From UBA3069 sp050633465 (GTDB lineage Bacteria > Pseudomonadota > Alphaproteobacteria > Rhodobacterales > Rhodobacteraceae), in assembly GCA_050633465.1 (NCBI GenBank), contig JBOEGO010000004.1, positions 62,001-126,000 of the forward strand: a stretch of 64,000 bases of DNA. The letters run 5' to 3'. The position numbers were made by a program, and so were the translations under genes. The first letter of the stretch is position 1, and every line of letters begins with the position of its first letter. The notes below the pieces were generated by a model. It was not told the DNA's origin. It saw nothing but the letters and a program-made list of their open reading frames with translations, and ran no database searches. Of this stretch, positions 42,785 through 51,802 are shown piece after piece.

Positions 42785-43753
42785 ATGAAAATCGCGGAAA
42801 CGGTGACATTCGGCGGATCGGGGTTGGATCGGGCGGCGCAATTGCGCGGGGATGACGCGGCATTGGCGTCTGTCGCGGCGGAGCAGGGCAGCGTGGCCAT
42901 GTTGATCTGGCGGGGCAAACCATTGGTCGCGCATGGGTCGGACGGGCCACGGCTGGCGCGTTTGGCGATGGACCACCCGGTGCTGGCCGAAACCGGCGAT
43001 CGTGTGTTTCTGGGGCAGGACGATGATGGTTTGCTGTGGATGTATGACCTGTCGGATTGGGCCCCCGAAGGCGTGGACGAGGGCGCGATGAATTCCTTTA
43101 TGGATCACAGCGAACAACGCCATCCGGCATTGCCTGATCACATGGGATTTGCCGAATTGCGCGGGGTCATGACGGGGCTGGACGCGCGCGATGCAGAACT
43201 GGCGGCCAGTGCGCGTGCGGTGCTGAACTGGCACCGCTCGCATCTGTTCTGTTCCAGCTGCGGGCAGCGGTCGCAAATGGCCATGTCGGGCTGGCAACGC
43301 AATTGTGCCGCCTGCGGGGCGCAGCATTTTCCGCGCACCGATCCGGTGGTGATCATGTGCATCACCCATGGCAATTCCGTGCTGATGGGGCGGTCGCCCG
43401 GCTGGCCGCGCGGCATGTATTCGCTGTTGGCCGGTTTCGTGGAACCCGGCGAAACGATTGAGGCCGCAGTGCGCCGCGAAGTGTTCGAAGAGGCGGGGAT
43501 CACGGTCGGGCAGGTCACCTATCTGGCATCGCAGCCCTGGGCCTTTCCCAATTCATTGATGTTTGGCTGTTGGGGCGTGGCGACCAGCCGTGACATCACC
43601 ATCGACCCCAAAGAAATCGAAGATGCGATCTGGGTCACGCGCGAAGACATGCTGGCGGCATTTGCCGGTCAGCATCCGTTTATCCTGCCTGCACGAAAAG
43701 GCGCAATTGCACATTTTATCCTGCGCAACTGGCTTGCGGACCGGCTCGATTGA
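42785..43753 (+). CDS. nudC: NAD(+) diphosphatase NudC
   Basis: A 322-residue NudC. It has the N-terminal domain, the four-cysteine zinc ribbon (Cys156, Cys159, Cys174 and Cys177), the Nudix box from Gly217 to about residue 239 (GFVEPGETIEAAVRREVFEE) and the NADH-specific motif SQPWAFPNS (249-257; SQPWPFPxS in the family). It hydrolyses NAD(H) to NMN(H) and AMP and can remove NAD caps from RNA. The start at 42785 follows GAGGGAGGAGCGGCA, a strong ribosome site. The SRPBCC gene follows 80 bases downstream and may be co-transcribed. Confidence 0.95.
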   Translation: MKIAETVTFGGSGLDRAAQLRGDDAALASVAAEQGSVAMLIWRGKPLVAHGSDGPRLARLAMDHPVLAETGDRVFLGQDDDGLLWMYDLSDWAPEGVDEGAMNSFMDHSEQRHPALPDHMGFAELRGVMTGLDARDAELAASARAVLNWHRSHLFCSSCGQRSQMAMSGWQRNCAACGAQHFPRTDPVVIMCITHGNSVLMGRSPGWPRGMYSLLAGFVEPGETIEAAVRREVFEEAGITVGQVTYLASQPWAFPNSLMFGCWGVATSRDITIDPKEIEDAIWVTREDMLAAFAGQHPFILPARKGAIAHFILRNWLADRLD

Positions 43754-43833
43754 TAGGACACTGCGCGGGATTGTTCGGGGCCGCGCCTTTGGACCAAAAC
43801 GACCCAAAAAAACTGTAAACTGAACGAGGCACT

Positions 43834-44301
43834 ATGAAATTCGACACCAGAGAAGACATCGAAATGCCGATCGAGGCCTTGTTTGCGCGGATTTCCGATT
43901 TCGAGGGCTATGAACGCGCCGCAATGCGCCGTGGCGCCGAAGTGGTGCGGGTGGATGATCTGGCACAGCCCGGCGAAGGGATGCGGTGGAAAGCAGCGTT
44001 TGATATGCGTGGCAAACGCCGCGACATCGAAGTCGTGCTAAGCGAATTCGATGCCCCCAACAATATGGTGTTCGATGCCGAAAGCCAGGGGCTGGATGTG
44101 CGGATGCTGGTCGATCTGGTGGCCCTGTCACGGGCGCGCACCCGCCTGAGTATCGCGGTGGAACTGGCCCCGAAAACCCTGTCGGCGCGATTGCTGGTGC
44201 AGTCGCTGAAACTGGCGCGGGGCAATATTTCAAAACGGTTCAAGCTGCGCGTGGCAGATTTCGCCAAAGAGGCCGAAGACCGCCACCGCCGCAGCGCCTG
44301 A
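43834..44301 (+). CDS. SRPBCC-family (START-like) protein
   Basis: A 155-residue protein of the SRPBCC/polyketide-cyclase-like fold, a hydrophobic-pocket domain that binds lipids or other non-polar ligands. The pattern MKFDTREDIEMPIEALFARI at the N-terminus and the basic C-terminal helix (ARGNISKRFKLRVADFAKEA) match a small-protein group I recall from Rhodobacteraceae. No signal peptide or catalytic residues stand out. It follows nudC in the same direction, without an obvious functional tie. Its stop codon is three bases from a type B inverted-repeat pair that separates it from the convergent pheA. Confidence 0.75.
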   Translation: MKFDTREDIEMPIEALFARISDFEGYERAAMRRGAEVVRVDDLAQPGEGMRWKAAFDMRGKRRDIEVVLSEFDAPNNMVFDAESQGLDVRMLVDLVALSRARTRLSIAVELAPKTLSARLLVQSLKLARGNISKRFKLRVADFAKEAEDRHRRSA

Positions 44302-44303
44302 AG

Positions 44304-44362
44304 CAGGTATTTAGAGAACAATGAAAGCCGGGGGCGGGGCTTCATTGTTCCAAAAATACCTG
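44304..44362. repeat. Intergenic repeat, type B, inverted pair
   Basis: CAGGTATTT-n3-GAACAATGAA at 44304-44325 is mirrored by TTCATTGTTC-n3-AAATACCTG at 44341-44362, with a GC-rich centre (AGCC...GGCT). Each arm abuts the end of one of the two convergent genes, so it probably acts as a two-way terminator hairpin. The blocks recur at 34670-34716. Confidence 0.82.
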
Positions 44363-44373
44363 AATCCACCTTA

Positions 44374-45216
44374 TCAGGCGGGTGGCTCTGCCTTGGGATA
44401 GACACCCAGAATATCAAAATTGGTGGTGAAATAATCCAGTTCGTCCAGCGCAAGTTGCACGTTGGCGTCATCGGGGTGGCCTTCGATGTCGGCATAAAAC
44501 TGCGTCGCGGTGAAGGAGCCGCCGACCATATAGCTTTCGAGTTTGGTCATGTTCACGCCATTGGTGGCAAACCCGCCCATGGCCTTGTATAGGGCGGCGG
44601 GGATGTTGCGGACCTGAAACACAAAGGTGGTTTTTATGGTCGCATCGCCACGCCGTGAGTGGTTGGCGTCACGGCTCATCACCAGAAAACGGGTGGTGTT
44701 ATTGCCCTGATCCTCGATATGGCGGGCCAGCACATCCAGCCCGTAAATTTCCCCCGCCAGTTCCGATGCCAGCGCGGCCATTTCCGGTTTGCCCTGTTCG
44801 GCCACGACCTTGGCTGATCCGGCGGTATCGGCACCTGTCACGCGGTGGATGCCGTGTTGCGACAGGAATTCCTTGCACTGGCCCAGCAGCACGGTGTGGC
44901 TCATGGCGGACTGGATTTTATCCAGCGGGGTGCCGGGCAGGGCCAGCAGGTTGATATGCACCCGCACGTATTCTTCGTCGATGATATGCAGGCCCGAACC
45001 GGGCAGCAGCGAATGAATATCGGCCACGCGGCCATAGGTGGAATTTTCGACCGGCAGCATCGCCAGATCGGCATCACCGTTGCGCACGGCGTCAATGGCA
45101 TCGTCAAAGGTGCGGCAGGGCAGGGCCTCCATTTCCGGTCTGGCCTGACGGCAGGCCTGATGTGAATAGGCGCCGGGTTCCCCCTGAAAAGCGATGCGAT
45201 TGGTCATTTCGGTCAA
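44374..45216 (-). CDS. pheA: Prephenate dehydratase
   Basis: A 280-residue monofunctional prephenate dehydratase, converting prephenate to phenylpyruvate in phenylalanine synthesis. The catalytic domain (residues 5-185) has RIAFQGEPGAYSHQACRQAR, the MLPVENSTYGRVADIH loop and the NNTTRFLVMSR motif whose Thr is needed for activity. The C-terminal ACT domain (about 197-275) has the GVNMTKLESYMVGGSF regulatory stretch that binds phenylalanine; the usual ESRP reads ESYM here, as I recall from other alphaproteobacteria. A chorismate mutase domain is absent. It is a single gene convergent with the SRPBCC gene; MTNRIAF at 45207 is an alternative start. Confidence 0.95.
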   Translation of the reverse strand: MTEMTNRIAFQGEPGAYSHQACRQARPEMEALPCRTFDDAIDAVRNGDADLAMLPVENSTYGRVADIHSLLPGSGLHIIDEEYVRVHINLLALPGTPLDKIQSAMSHTVLLGQCKEFLSQHGIHRVTGADTAGSAKVVAEQGKPEMAALASELAGEIYGLDVLARHIEDQGNNTTRFLVMSRDANHSRRGDATIKTTFVFQVRNIPAALYKAMGGFATNGVNMTKLESYMVGGSFTATQFYADIEGHPDDANVQLALDELDYFTTNFDILGVYPKAEPPA

Positions 45217-45331
45217 ATTCCTGTCATATTACGCCAAGATGGGCGTTTGGTCGCGGAAACTACACCTTGCGCAAAGATAGGGGAAGCGGATAGATACCGG
45301 ATCAACAGCGACCTAAACAGACGGGCGAGAT

Positions 45332-45856
45332 ATGTTTGACACAATGACAATCACCAAGGCCGGTGGCGCGCTTTGCGGCTCGCTTCTGGTTTTTCTTTTG
45401 GGCAACTGGGCGGCTGAGGAGCTGTATCACGTTGGCGGCGGCGGCCACGGCGAAGGCGCCGATCAGGCCTATGTGATCGACACGGGTGACACCGGCGGCG
45501 AAACAGAAGAAGCGGTGGAAGTGGATGTTGCCGCGCTGGTCGCATCGGGTGATGCGGCTGCGGGTGCCAAAGTGTTCAAAAAATGCGCGGGCTGCCACAA
45601 GGCAGAGGATGGCGCGAACGCGACCGGCCCGTTCCTTTATGGTGTTGTCGGGCGTCCGGTTGATGGCGCGGCCGGGTTTGATAAATACTCGGGTGCCTTG
45701 GAAGAGGCGGCCGATGTCTGGACCGCTGAAAACCTGTTCGCATTTCTGGAAAGCCCCAAAGGGTTCGCGCCCGGCACCAGCATGTCGTTCCGTGGTTTGC
45801 CCAAACCCGTGGATCGCGCAAACCTGATTGCGTATCTGGACAGTCTTGATAACTGA
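45332..45856 (+). CDS. cycY: Membrane-anchored cytochrome c (cytochrome c-y)
   Basis: A 174-residue protein with an uncleaved N-terminal signal anchor (TITKAGGALCGSLLVFLLGN, about residues 6-25), a flexible linker rich in Gly, Asp and Glu (about 31-68) and a class I cytochrome c domain with one haem site, CAGCH at residues 85-89, and a Met ligand in GTSMSFRG. The start MFDTMTITKAGGAL closely matches Rhodobacter CycY. This protein ferries electrons from the cytochrome bc1 complex to cbb3 or aa3 oxidase without leaving the membrane, which links it with the ccoNOQP genes later in the window. A terminator follows. Confidence 0.93.
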   Translation: MFDTMTITKAGGALCGSLLVFLLGNWAAEELYHVGGGGHGEGADQAYVIDTGDTGGETEEAVEVDVAALVASGDAAAGAKVFKKCAGCHKAEDGANATGPFLYGVVGRPVDGAAGFDKYSGALEEAADVWTAENLFAFLESPKGFAPGTSMSFRGLPKPVDRANLIAYLDSLDN

Positions 45857-45881
45857 TCCGTTTCGCGGATGCATGAATTTG

Positions 45882-45915
45882 AAACCGCTGCCCTTTTTCA
45901 AGGGTGGCGGTTTTT
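45882..45915 (+). terminator. Rho-independent terminator after cycY
   Basis: AAACCGCTGCCCTT and AAGGGTGGCGGTTT pair with two mismatches around a four-base loop and are followed by TTTT. The rest of the gap to 46066 shows nothing else clear. Confidence 0.8.
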
Positions 45916-46066
45916 CGCATTTGGGCGGCGCGGCGGGGGAATCACGATTGGATCACGGATATTCGTCTTGAATGTCGCCCCCCCGCAGCTTTAGCGTGAA
46001 CCCTAGAAAAAACGTGGCCCGCACTGCGCCGCATCACAGGATTTTCCCGACAGGAGGACCGCCCAG

Positions 46067-47983
46067 ATGGTCAGACCCCAGCCCGTGACCCGATCCGCAA
46101 CCGCGCCGCGAAATCAGGCGCGCCTGGCCGGGACGGCCATGGTTTGGCTGTTCGGGCTGATGATCGCGTTGTTTTTATGGGCCGCCCCGCTGCGGGCCGA
46201 TGAAAACGTGATCCGCAGCCACGGGTTATCGGCCTTTGGCGATTTGAAATACGATGCGGGGTTCAGCCATTTTGATTATGTGAACGCGGATGCGCCCAAG
46301 GGCGGCACCTTTACCACATGGGCATTCGGCACCTTTGACAGCCTGTCGCCCTATATTCTAAAGGGCAACGCGGCATCGGGCGCATCGGTGTTTTTCGACA
46401 CCTTGATGACCGGCAATCTGGATGAACCGGACGCCATGTACGGGCTGCTGGCTGATTGGGTGGAATATCCCGAAAACCGCGAATGGGTGGTTTTTCACCT
46501 ACGGCCCGAGGCGAAATTTGCCGATGGCACGCAGGTCACCGCGCAGGACGTGGTGTTTTCCTACGAGGTGCTGCGCGACAAGGGCCAGCCGGTGTTCAAG
46601 GTCCTGCTCAAGGATTTCATCGCGGTCGAGGCATTGGACGCGTCCCGCGTAAAGTTTTCGTTTGATCCCTCGGCTCCGTTGCGTGATTTGCCGATGACGG
46701 CGGGCGGTTTGCCCGTGTTTTCAAAGGCCTATTACGACACCCGCGATTTCGCGGAATCCACATTGGAACCGCCGCTGGGGTCCGGCCCCTATGAGTTGGG
46801 CGAGGTAAAACCGGGGTCGTATGTCACCTATAAGCGGCGCGATGATTACTGGGCCAGGGATTTGAACGTGAATGTGGGGCAGAACAATTTTGACCTGCTC
46901 AAGTTCGAATATTTCGCCGATTACACCACCGCATTCGAGGCCTTCAAAGGTGGCGCATATGCCTACCGCGAGGAGTTCCTGTCGTTGCTATGGGCCACGG
47001 CTTATGATTTTCCGGCGATCGAAAAAGGCTGGATCAAGGTTGAAACCCTGCCTGATGGCCGCGCCGCTGGCACGCAGGGGTGGTTTTTCAACCTGCGCCG
47101 CCCGATATTGCAGGATCCGCGTGTGCGTCAGGCAATCTCGCTGGCGTTCAATTTCGAGTGGTCGAACGAGAGCCTGTTTTACGGGCTGTATACCCGCACC
47201 GACAGTTTCTGGGAAAATTCCGAATTGCAGGCCTCGGGCATGGCATCCAAGGCCGAGCTGGCCCTGCTGGAACCGCTGCGCGAGCATTTGCCAGATACGG
47301 TGTTTGATGCACCCGCATTCGTGCCTGCGGTGTCGAAACCGGATAATGTCGCGGACCGCCGCGTGCTGCGTCAGGCCGGTAAACTGCTGGAGGATGCAGG
47401 GTGGACCGTTGGCCCCGATGGTGTGCGCGTCAACGATAAGGGCGAAACCCTGACCATCGAGTTTCTGAATGACAGCGCCAGTTTTGAACGTATCGTCGCC
47501 CCCTATGTGGAAAACCTGAAACGGTTGGGCGTGGATGTGAATTACAACCGCGTTGACGGCGCACAGGCGCAAGAGCGTGAGAAAAAGTTCGATTTCGATA
47601 TCACCACGCGGCGCTACTCCATGTCGGAAACACCGGGGATCGAGTTGCGCGGGATGCTGGGCAGCGAAGCGGCCAGTGCCCAGGGGTCGGCCAATATCAT
47701 GGGGGTTGCCAATCCGGCGGTCGACAGCCTGATCCGCACCATTGAAGGCGCGAAAACCCGCGAGGAACTGGACATTGCGGTCAAGGCATTGGACCGCGTG
47801 TTGCGCGCCATGCACATCTGGGTGCCGCAATGGTATAAACCCGCGCATAACATCGCCTATTTCGATATGTATGACCGTCCCTATACCGACAATCCGCCCA
47901 AAACCTCGCTTGGGGAGATGTCGATCTGGTGGCACAACCCGGATAAGGAAGCGGCCTTGCGTGCCGCAGGCGCGATCCGGTAA
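46067..47983 (+). CDS. yejA: Peptide ABC transporter substrate-binding protein (YejA-like)
   Basis: A 638-residue solute-binding protein of the SBP_bac_5 family. An N-terminal signal sequence (helix about residues 23-41, cleavage after PLRA) exports it to the periplasm. The family start HGLSAFGDLKYDAGFSHFDY and the substrate-domain motifs YGLLADWVEYPENREWVVFH and LRPEAKFADGTQVTAQDVVF fit YejA, which binds peptides and related compounds such as microcin C. AGGAGG lies nine bases before the ATG. yejB, yejE and yejF follow with gaps of ten bases or less, so this is the first gene of one operon. Confidence 0.92.
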   Translation: MVRPQPVTRSATAPRNQARLAGTAMVWLFGLMIALFLWAAPLRADENVIRSHGLSAFGDLKYDAGFSHFDYVNADAPKGGTFTTWAFGTFDSLSPYILKGNAASGASVFFDTLMTGNLDEPDAMYGLLADWVEYPENREWVVFHLRPEAKFADGTQVTAQDVVFSYEVLRDKGQPVFKVLLKDFIAVEALDASRVKFSFDPSAPLRDLPMTAGGLPVFSKAYYDTRDFAESTLEPPLGSGPYELGEVKPGSYVTYKRRDDYWARDLNVNVGQNNFDLLKFEYFADYTTAFEAFKGGAYAYREEFLSLLWATAYDFPAIEKGWIKVETLPDGRAAGTQGWFFNLRRPILQDPRVRQAISLAFNFEWSNESLFYGLYTRTDSFWENSELQASGMASKAELALLEPLREHLPDTVFDAPAFVPAVSKPDNVADRRVLRQAGKLLEDAGWTVGPDGVRVNDKGETLTIEFLNDSASFERIVAPYVENLKRLGVDVNYNRVDGAQAQEREKKFDFDITTRRYSMSETPGIELRGMLGSEAASAQGSANIMGVANPAVDSLIRTIEGAKTREELDIAVKALDRVLRAMHIWVPQWYKPAHNIAYFDMYDRPYTDNPPKTSLGEMSIWWHNPDKEAALRAAGAIR

Positions 47984-47992
47984 AGCAGGGTC

Positions 47993-49075
47993 ATGGGCGC
48001 ATATATTCTAAGACGGTTATTGCTGATCATTCCCACGCTGGTGGGGATGATGGTGATCAATTTCACGCTGACGCAATTCGTGCCGGGCGGCCCGATTGAA
48101 CAGATCATCGCGCAGGTGCAGGGGCAGGGTGACGTGTTCGAAGGCATCGCAGGCGGCGGTGACGCGGGCGCATCCACCGCAGGCAGCGACGGCGGATATT
48201 CCGGCGCACGCGGCTTGCCGCCCGAATTCATCGCGTCACTGGAAAAGGAATTCGGGTTCGACAAACCGCCGCTGCAACGGTTCGGCATCATGATGTGGAA
48301 CTATATGCGGCTGGATTTCGGCGAAAGCTATTTCCGATCTATCGGGGTGATTGATCTGATCAAGGAAAAGATGCCGGTGTCGATCACGCTTGGCCTGTGG
48401 TCCACGCTGATCGCCTATATCATTTCGATCCCGCTGGGGATTTCCAAGGCGGTGCGTGATGGCACCACCTTTGATACCTGGACCAGCGCGGTGATCATCG
48501 TGGCCTATGCCATCCCCGGATTTCTGTTCGCGATCCTGTTGTTGGTGCTGTTCGCGGGCGGGTCATACTGGCAGATATTCCCGTTGCGCGGGCTGGTGTC
48601 CGACAATTGGGACAGCCTGTCATGGGGCGGCAAAATCGCCGATTATTTCTGGCATATCACGCTGCCGGTTGTGGCCTCGACCATATCGGCCTTTGCCACG
48701 TTGACCCTGCTGACCAAAAACAGTTTTCTGGACGAGATCAAGAAACACTATGTGATGACGGCGCGGGCCAAGGGGTTGAACGAACGACAGGTGCTATACG
48801 GGCATGTGTTTCGCAACGCGATGCTGATCGTGATTGCGGGGTTTCCTGCGGTGTTCATCGGGGTATTTTTCGGCGGATCACTGATCATCGAAACGATATT
48901 TTCGCTGGACGGGCTGGGGCGGCTGGGGTTTGAAGCCGCGGTTGCGCGGGATTATCCGGTGGTGTTTGGCACCTTGTTCATATTCGGGCTGATCGGGCTG
49001 GTGGTCGGCATATTGTCGGACCTGATGTATGTGCTGGTCGACCCGCGCATTGATTTCGAAAAGCGCGAGGGCTGA
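47993..49075 (+). CDS. yejB: Peptide ABC transporter permease (YejB-like)
   Basis: A 360-residue inner-membrane permease of the DppB family. The start MGAYILRRLLLIIPTLVGMM forms TM1. A long periplasmic insertion (about residues 32-90), rich in Gly, Ala and Asp, is typical of YejB. The ABC-coupling loop EAA-type motif HYVMTARAKGLNERQVLYGH lies near residue 248-267. It pairs with YejE to form the channel. It begins nine bases after yejA and is followed by yejE after three bases. Binding of a nonapeptide or microcin-like substrate is inherited from the family, not shown here. Confidence 0.93.
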   Translation: MGAYILRRLLLIIPTLVGMMVINFTLTQFVPGGPIEQIIAQVQGQGDVFEGIAGGGDAGASTAGSDGGYSGARGLPPEFIASLEKEFGFDKPPLQRFGIMMWNYMRLDFGESYFRSIGVIDLIKEKMPVSITLGLWSTLIAYIISIPLGISKAVRDGTTFDTWTSAVIIVAYAIPGFLFAILLLVLFAGGSYWQIFPLRGLVSDNWDSLSWGGKIADYFWHITLPVVASTISAFATLTLLTKNSFLDEIKKHYVMTARAKGLNERQVLYGHVFRNAMLIVIAGFPAVFIGVFFGGSLIIETIFSLDGLGRLGFEAAVARDYPVVFGTLFIFGLIGLVVGILSDLMYVLVDPRIDFEKREG

Positions 49076-49078
49076 GCC

Positions 49079-50185
49079 ATGGCATTATCCCCGCTGAACC
49101 AGCGCCGCTGGAACAATTTTCGCCGCAATACCCGTGCGTTATGGTCGCTGCGCATCTTTCTGGTGCTGTTCGTGCTGTCGCTATGTGCCGAATTCATCGC
49201 CAATGACAAACCGATTTTGGTGCAGTATCGCGGCGAATATTTCACCCCGATTTTCAATTTCTATCCCGAAACCGCATTTGGCGGCGATTTCCAGACCGAA
49301 GCCGCCTATCGCGACCCCGAGGTGCAGTGCCTGATCCGCGCAGGCGGGGCCGAGGATTGTTTCGACGATCCCGAAGGGGTGTTGGAGCAGATCGCCACAG
49401 GCAGCTATGCGGGGGCGGATTTTGCCAAGGGCTGGTCGGTTTGGCCGCCCATTCCCTACAGCTATCGCACCACGGTCGACCGCCCCGGCGCGGCGCCGCT
49501 GCCGCCCAATGCGCAAAACTGGCTGGGCACGGATGACACCAAACGCGACGTGCTGGCGCGGGTGATTTACGGGTTTCGCCTGTCGATCCTGTTCACCCTG
49601 ATCGTAACCACATTGGCCAGTATTGTGGGCATCATCGCGGGCGCGGTTCAGGGCTATTTCGGCGGCTGGATCGACCTTATTTTTCAACGAATTATCGAAA
49701 TCTGGGGCGCGACCCCCTCGCTCTATGTGATCATCATCCTGTTTGCGATACTGGGGCGCAGTTTCTGGCTTTTGGTGTTCATCATGGTGCTGTTTTCATG
49801 GACAGCGCTGGTGGGCGTGGTGCGGGCCGAATTCCTGCGCGCCCGCAATCTGGAATATGTGCGCGCGGCCAAGGCGCTTGGCGTGGGCAATATGACCATC
49901 ATGTTCCGCCACATGCTGCCCAATGCCATGGTGGCGACCATCACCATGCTGCCGTTCATCGTGACGGGCACGATTTCCACGCTGGCGGGGCTGGATTTTC
50001 TGGGCTTTGGCCTGCCGTCGTCGTCGCCATCCCTGGGCGAACTGACATTGCAGGCGAAACAGAACCTGCAAGCGCCTTGGCTGGCCTTTACCGCCTTCAC
50101 CGTGTTCGCGGTGATGCTGTCGCTATTGGTGTTCATATTCGAGGGTGTGCGCGATGCGTTTGACCCCAGAAAGACGTTTCAATGA
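49079..50185 (+). CDS. yejE: Peptide ABC transporter permease (YejE-like)
   Basis: A 368-residue inner-membrane permease of the DppC family. It has an N-terminal helix (WSLRIFLVLFVLSLCAEFIA), a large periplasmic segment with NAQNWLGTDDTKRDVLARVI, the hallmark of this family, and five more membrane helices with the coupling loop LEYVRAAKALGVGNMTIMFR. It partners YejB in peptide import. Its start ATG is four bases beyond the yejB stop, and its last codons overlap the yejF start by four bases, so the operon is tightly coupled. The length agrees with YejE homologues, which have a longer periplasmic loop than DppC. Confidence 0.93.
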   Translation: MALSPLNQRRWNNFRRNTRALWSLRIFLVLFVLSLCAEFIANDKPILVQYRGEYFTPIFNFYPETAFGGDFQTEAAYRDPEVQCLIRAGGAEDCFDDPEGVLEQIATGSYAGADFAKGWSVWPPIPYSYRTTVDRPGAAPLPPNAQNWLGTDDTKRDVLARVIYGFRLSILFTLIVTTLASIVGIIAGAVQGYFGGWIDLIFQRIIEIWGATPSLYVIIILFAILGRSFWLLVFIMVLFSWTALVGVVRAEFLRARNLEYVRAAKALGVGNMTIMFRHMLPNAMVATITMLPFIVTGTISTLAGLDFLGFGLPSSSPSLGELTLQAKQNLQAPWLAFTAFTVFAVMLSLLVFIFEGVRDAFDPRKTFQ

Positions 50186-51795
50186 GCCTTTTGGAGGTGA
50201 AAAACCTGACCGTCGGCTTTCGTCAGGATGGCAAGCTAAGCCAGGCGGTCAAGGGCGTGTCATTCGCGCTGAACCGTGGGGAAACCGTGGCACTGGTGGG
50301 GGAATCCGGGTCGGGTAAATCGGTCACGGCGCTGTCCACCGTGTCGCTGTTGGGCGGTTCGGCCGAGGTGGCGGGATCGGTCACCTATGACGGTCAGGAA
50401 ATGATCGGCGCGCCGGACCGCCTGTTGCGCAAGGTGCGCGGCAACGATATTTCGTTTATCTTTCAAGAGCCTATGACATCTCTTAACCCGCTGCACACGA
50501 TTGAAAAGCAGATGGGAGAAAGCATTGCCCTGCATCAGGGGCTGGACGGCGCGGCGGCGCGGGCGCGCATTCTGGAATTGCTGGTCAAGGTCGGCATCCG
50601 CGATCCCGAAACCCGCCTGAACGCCTATCCGCACCAGTTGTCGGGCGGGCAGCGCCAGCGGGTGATGATCGCCATGGCATTGGCCAATAAACCCGATGTG
50701 TTGATCGCGGATGAACCCACGACCGCGTTGGATGTGACCATTCAGGCGCAAATTCTGGATCTGCTGGCCGAATTGAAACGGTCTGAAAACATGGGGTTGT
50801 TGTTCATCACCCATGATCTGGGCATCGTCAAACGCATCGCTGACAGGGTGTGCGTGATGAAGGGCGGCGAGATCGTGGAAACCGGCCCCACAGCCGAGAT
50901 TTTCGACAACCCGCAACACCCCTATACCCAAACCCTGCTGGCGGCGCGTGCGCGCGGTGTGCCCGCCCCCGTGCCCGAAGGCGCAAGGCAGTTGATCAGC
51001 ACCGATTCCCTGCGCGTCTGGTTTCCCATTCAAAAGGGGCTGATGAAACGCACCGTGGGCCATGTGAAGGCGGTCAATGATGCGTCGATCACGGTGCGGG
51101 CGGGTGAAACGCTTGGCATTGTTGGTGAATCCGGCTCGGGGAAAACCACGCTGGCTCTGGCTATCATGCGCCTGATCGCATCCACGGGCGGGATCAATTT
51201 CAACGGCGCGGATGTGCGCAAATGGTCGACCAAGGAGTTGCGCAGCCACCGCAGCGAGATGCAGATTGTGTTTCAGGACCCGTTCGGGTCGCTATCGCCG
51301 CGCATGACCTGCGAACAGATCATCGCCGAAGGTCTGGGCGTGCATGGCACCGAAAAGGGGCGCAATACCCGTGATATGGTGGCCGAGGTGATGCAGGAAA
51401 CCGGGCTGGATCCCGCCACCATGCACCGCTATCCGCATGAATTTTCCGGCGGTCAGCGCCAGCGTATCGCCATTGCCCGCGCCATGATCCTGCGCCCGCG
51501 CATGGTGGTGCTGGACGAACCGACCAGCGCCCTGGATATGACGGTGCAGGTGCAAATCGTCGACCTGCTGCGCAATTTGCAACAAAAATACGGGCTGGCC
51601 TATCTGTTCATCAGCCACGATTTGAACGTGGTGCGCGCCATGAGCCACAAAATGATTGTGATGAAACAGGGCGATATCGTCGAAGCAGGCGATGCAAGCG
51701 CGTTGTTCAACGCACCCCGAACCGAATATGCACGCCAGTTGCTGGCCGCAACCATGGATACAGCAGTCGGCACGCCGCCCGCTGTAACCCCCTGA
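50182..51795 (+). CDS. yejF: Peptide ABC transporter, dual ATPase subunit (YejF-like)
   Basis: A 537-residue protein with two complete ABC ATPase domains. The first (1-265) has Walker A GESGSGKSVTAL, signature HQLSGGQRQRVMIAMALANK and Walker B VLIADEPTTALDVT; the second (265-537) has GESGSGKTTLAL, EFSGGQRQRIAIARAM and VVLDEPTSALDMT. This fused design is usual for YejF, which powers the YejBE channel. It overlaps yejE by four bases. The gene ends just before the convergent hemN, with no clear terminator between them (seven bases). Confidence 0.95.
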   Translation: MSLLEVKNLTVGFRQDGKLSQAVKGVSFALNRGETVALVGESGSGKSVTALSTVSLLGGSAEVAGSVTYDGQEMIGAPDRLLRKVRGNDISFIFQEPMTSLNPLHTIEKQMGESIALHQGLDGAAARARILELLVKVGIRDPETRLNAYPHQLSGGQRQRVMIAMALANKPDVLIADEPTTALDVTIQAQILDLLAELKRSENMGLLFITHDLGIVKRIADRVCVMKGGEIVETGPTAEIFDNPQHPYTQTLLAARARGVPAPVPEGARQLISTDSLRVWFPIQKGLMKRTVGHVKAVNDASITVRAGETLGIVGESGSGKTTLALAIMRLIASTGGINFNGADVRKWSTKELRSHRSEMQIVFQDPFGSLSPRMTCEQIIAEGLGVHGTEKGRNTRDMVAEVMQETGLDPATMHRYPHEFSGGQRQRIAIARAMILRPRMVVLDEPTSALDMTVQVQIVDLLRNLQQKYGLAYLFISHDLNVVRAMSHKMIVMKQGDIVEAGDASALFNAPRTEYARQLLAATMDTAVGTPPAVTP

Positions 51796-51802
51796 AAACA
51801 GG

